Below, one piece after another: positions 5,555 through 5,871 of a DNA stretch of 5,871 nucleotides (position 1 is its first letter; the number at the start of each line of letters is the position of its first letter). A program made the translations under genes and the position numbers. This DNA comes from Treponema sp. (GTDB taxonomy: Bacteria > Spirochaetota > Spirochaetia > Treponematales > Breznakiellaceae). The stretch covers positions 1 through 5,871 of the forward strand of contig JAISFT010000246.1 in the NCBI GenBank assembly GCA_031263435.1, in the 5' to 3' direction. Below the pieces are notes generated by a model. It had not been told where the DNA came from, searched no databases, and saw nothing but the letters and a program-made list of their open reading frames with translations.

Positions 5555-5871
5555 ATGAATGAAAAAATGAACACTATGGTTCCCTGGGTCATCGAGCAGA
5601 GCGGGGCCGGGGAACGATCCTACGATATTTATTCCCGGCTTCTCAAAGACCGGATTGTGTTTCTGGATGGTGAAATAAACGATCTGACCGCCGACCTGGT
5701 GGTGGCCCAACTGCTTTTCCTGGACGGCCAGGATACGGATAAGGACATTAACCTGTACATCAACTCTCCCGGCGGTTCGGTTACGGCGGGGCTGGCGATA
5801 TACGATACGATGCAGTACGTAAAAAGCGATGTGCAGACTATCTGCCTGGGTCAGGCCGCCAGCATGGCCGC
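5555..5871 (+). CDS. clpP: ATP-dependent Clp protease proteolytic subunit ClpP (3' part missing)
   Basis: ClpP forms the two-ring, 14-subunit peptidase chamber that degrades proteins unfolded by ClpX or ClpA/ClpC. The window holds 105 full codons, a bit over half of the usual length of about 195-205, and stops because the window ends. Recognised parts are [23 protein letters not shown] near the start, [11 protein letters not shown] in the middle, and LGQAASMAA with the catalytic Ser at 5861-5863. The His and Asp of the triad lie beyond the window. ATGs at 5555, 5567 and 5576 are all in frame. Typical ClpP N-termini fit 5567 ([11 protein letters not shown]) best, but no ATG has a ribosome-binding site; 5555 is kept as the longest form. 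The region before it is AT-rich. The gap after tig is 9 bases, so co-transcription is expected, and clpX often follows in related genomes (known elsewhere, not seen here). Confidence 0.95.
   Translation, partial: MNEKMNTMVPWVIEQSGAGERSYDIYSRLLKDRIVFLDGEINDLTADLVVAQLLFLDGQDTDKDINLYINSPGGSVTAGLAIYDTMQYVKSDVQTICLGQAASMA

Noticed and set aside
4211..5710. Long open frame on the minus strand across tig and the start of clpP (499 codons)
   Set aside because: It lies opposite strongly supported tig and clpP, resembles no family, and arises from the codon bias of the + strand.

Overview
The window looks like part of a spirochaete chromosome, most likely Treponema or a close relative. The gene content and the tig-clpP order fit treponemes, base composition is moderately GC-rich, and long G tracts are common. 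This assignment is an inference from general knowledge; no database search was possible. All genes read on the + strand.

Layout. Positions 1-222 hold a strong inverted repeat, possibly the tail of an upstream reading frame, and a leader with several small palindromes. A small helical protein of unknown function (223-666) is followed by rsmD (694-1254), the 16S rRNA guanine-966 N2-methyltransferase. A near-consensus sigma-70 promoter (1273-1301) then drives a two-gene unit: a 115-residue protein with TPR-like helices (1326-1673) overlapping by 8 bases a protein made almost wholly of ten TPR units (1666-2820). Nine bases later comes rlmN (2830-3912), the radical-SAM 23S rRNA adenine-2503 / tRNA methyltransferase.

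A second near-consensus promoter starts inside the rlmN stop codon (3909-3938) and precedes tRNA-Leu(UAG) (3995-4075). No terminator is visible after the tRNA. A 99-base structured leader leads into tig (trigger factor, 4175-5545, GTG start), and clpP (5555 to the window end, cut off just after the catalytic Ser) follows 9 bases later.

The known genes all serve ribosome maturation, decoding, nascent-chain folding and proteolysis. The TPR pair sits among them without a known role and is the best candidate here for undescribed biology. Other points worth a look are the tRNA inside the 5' leader of the tig-clpP transcript, the GTG at 4001 that lets a false start swallow the tRNA, and long poly-G tracts inside coding regions.
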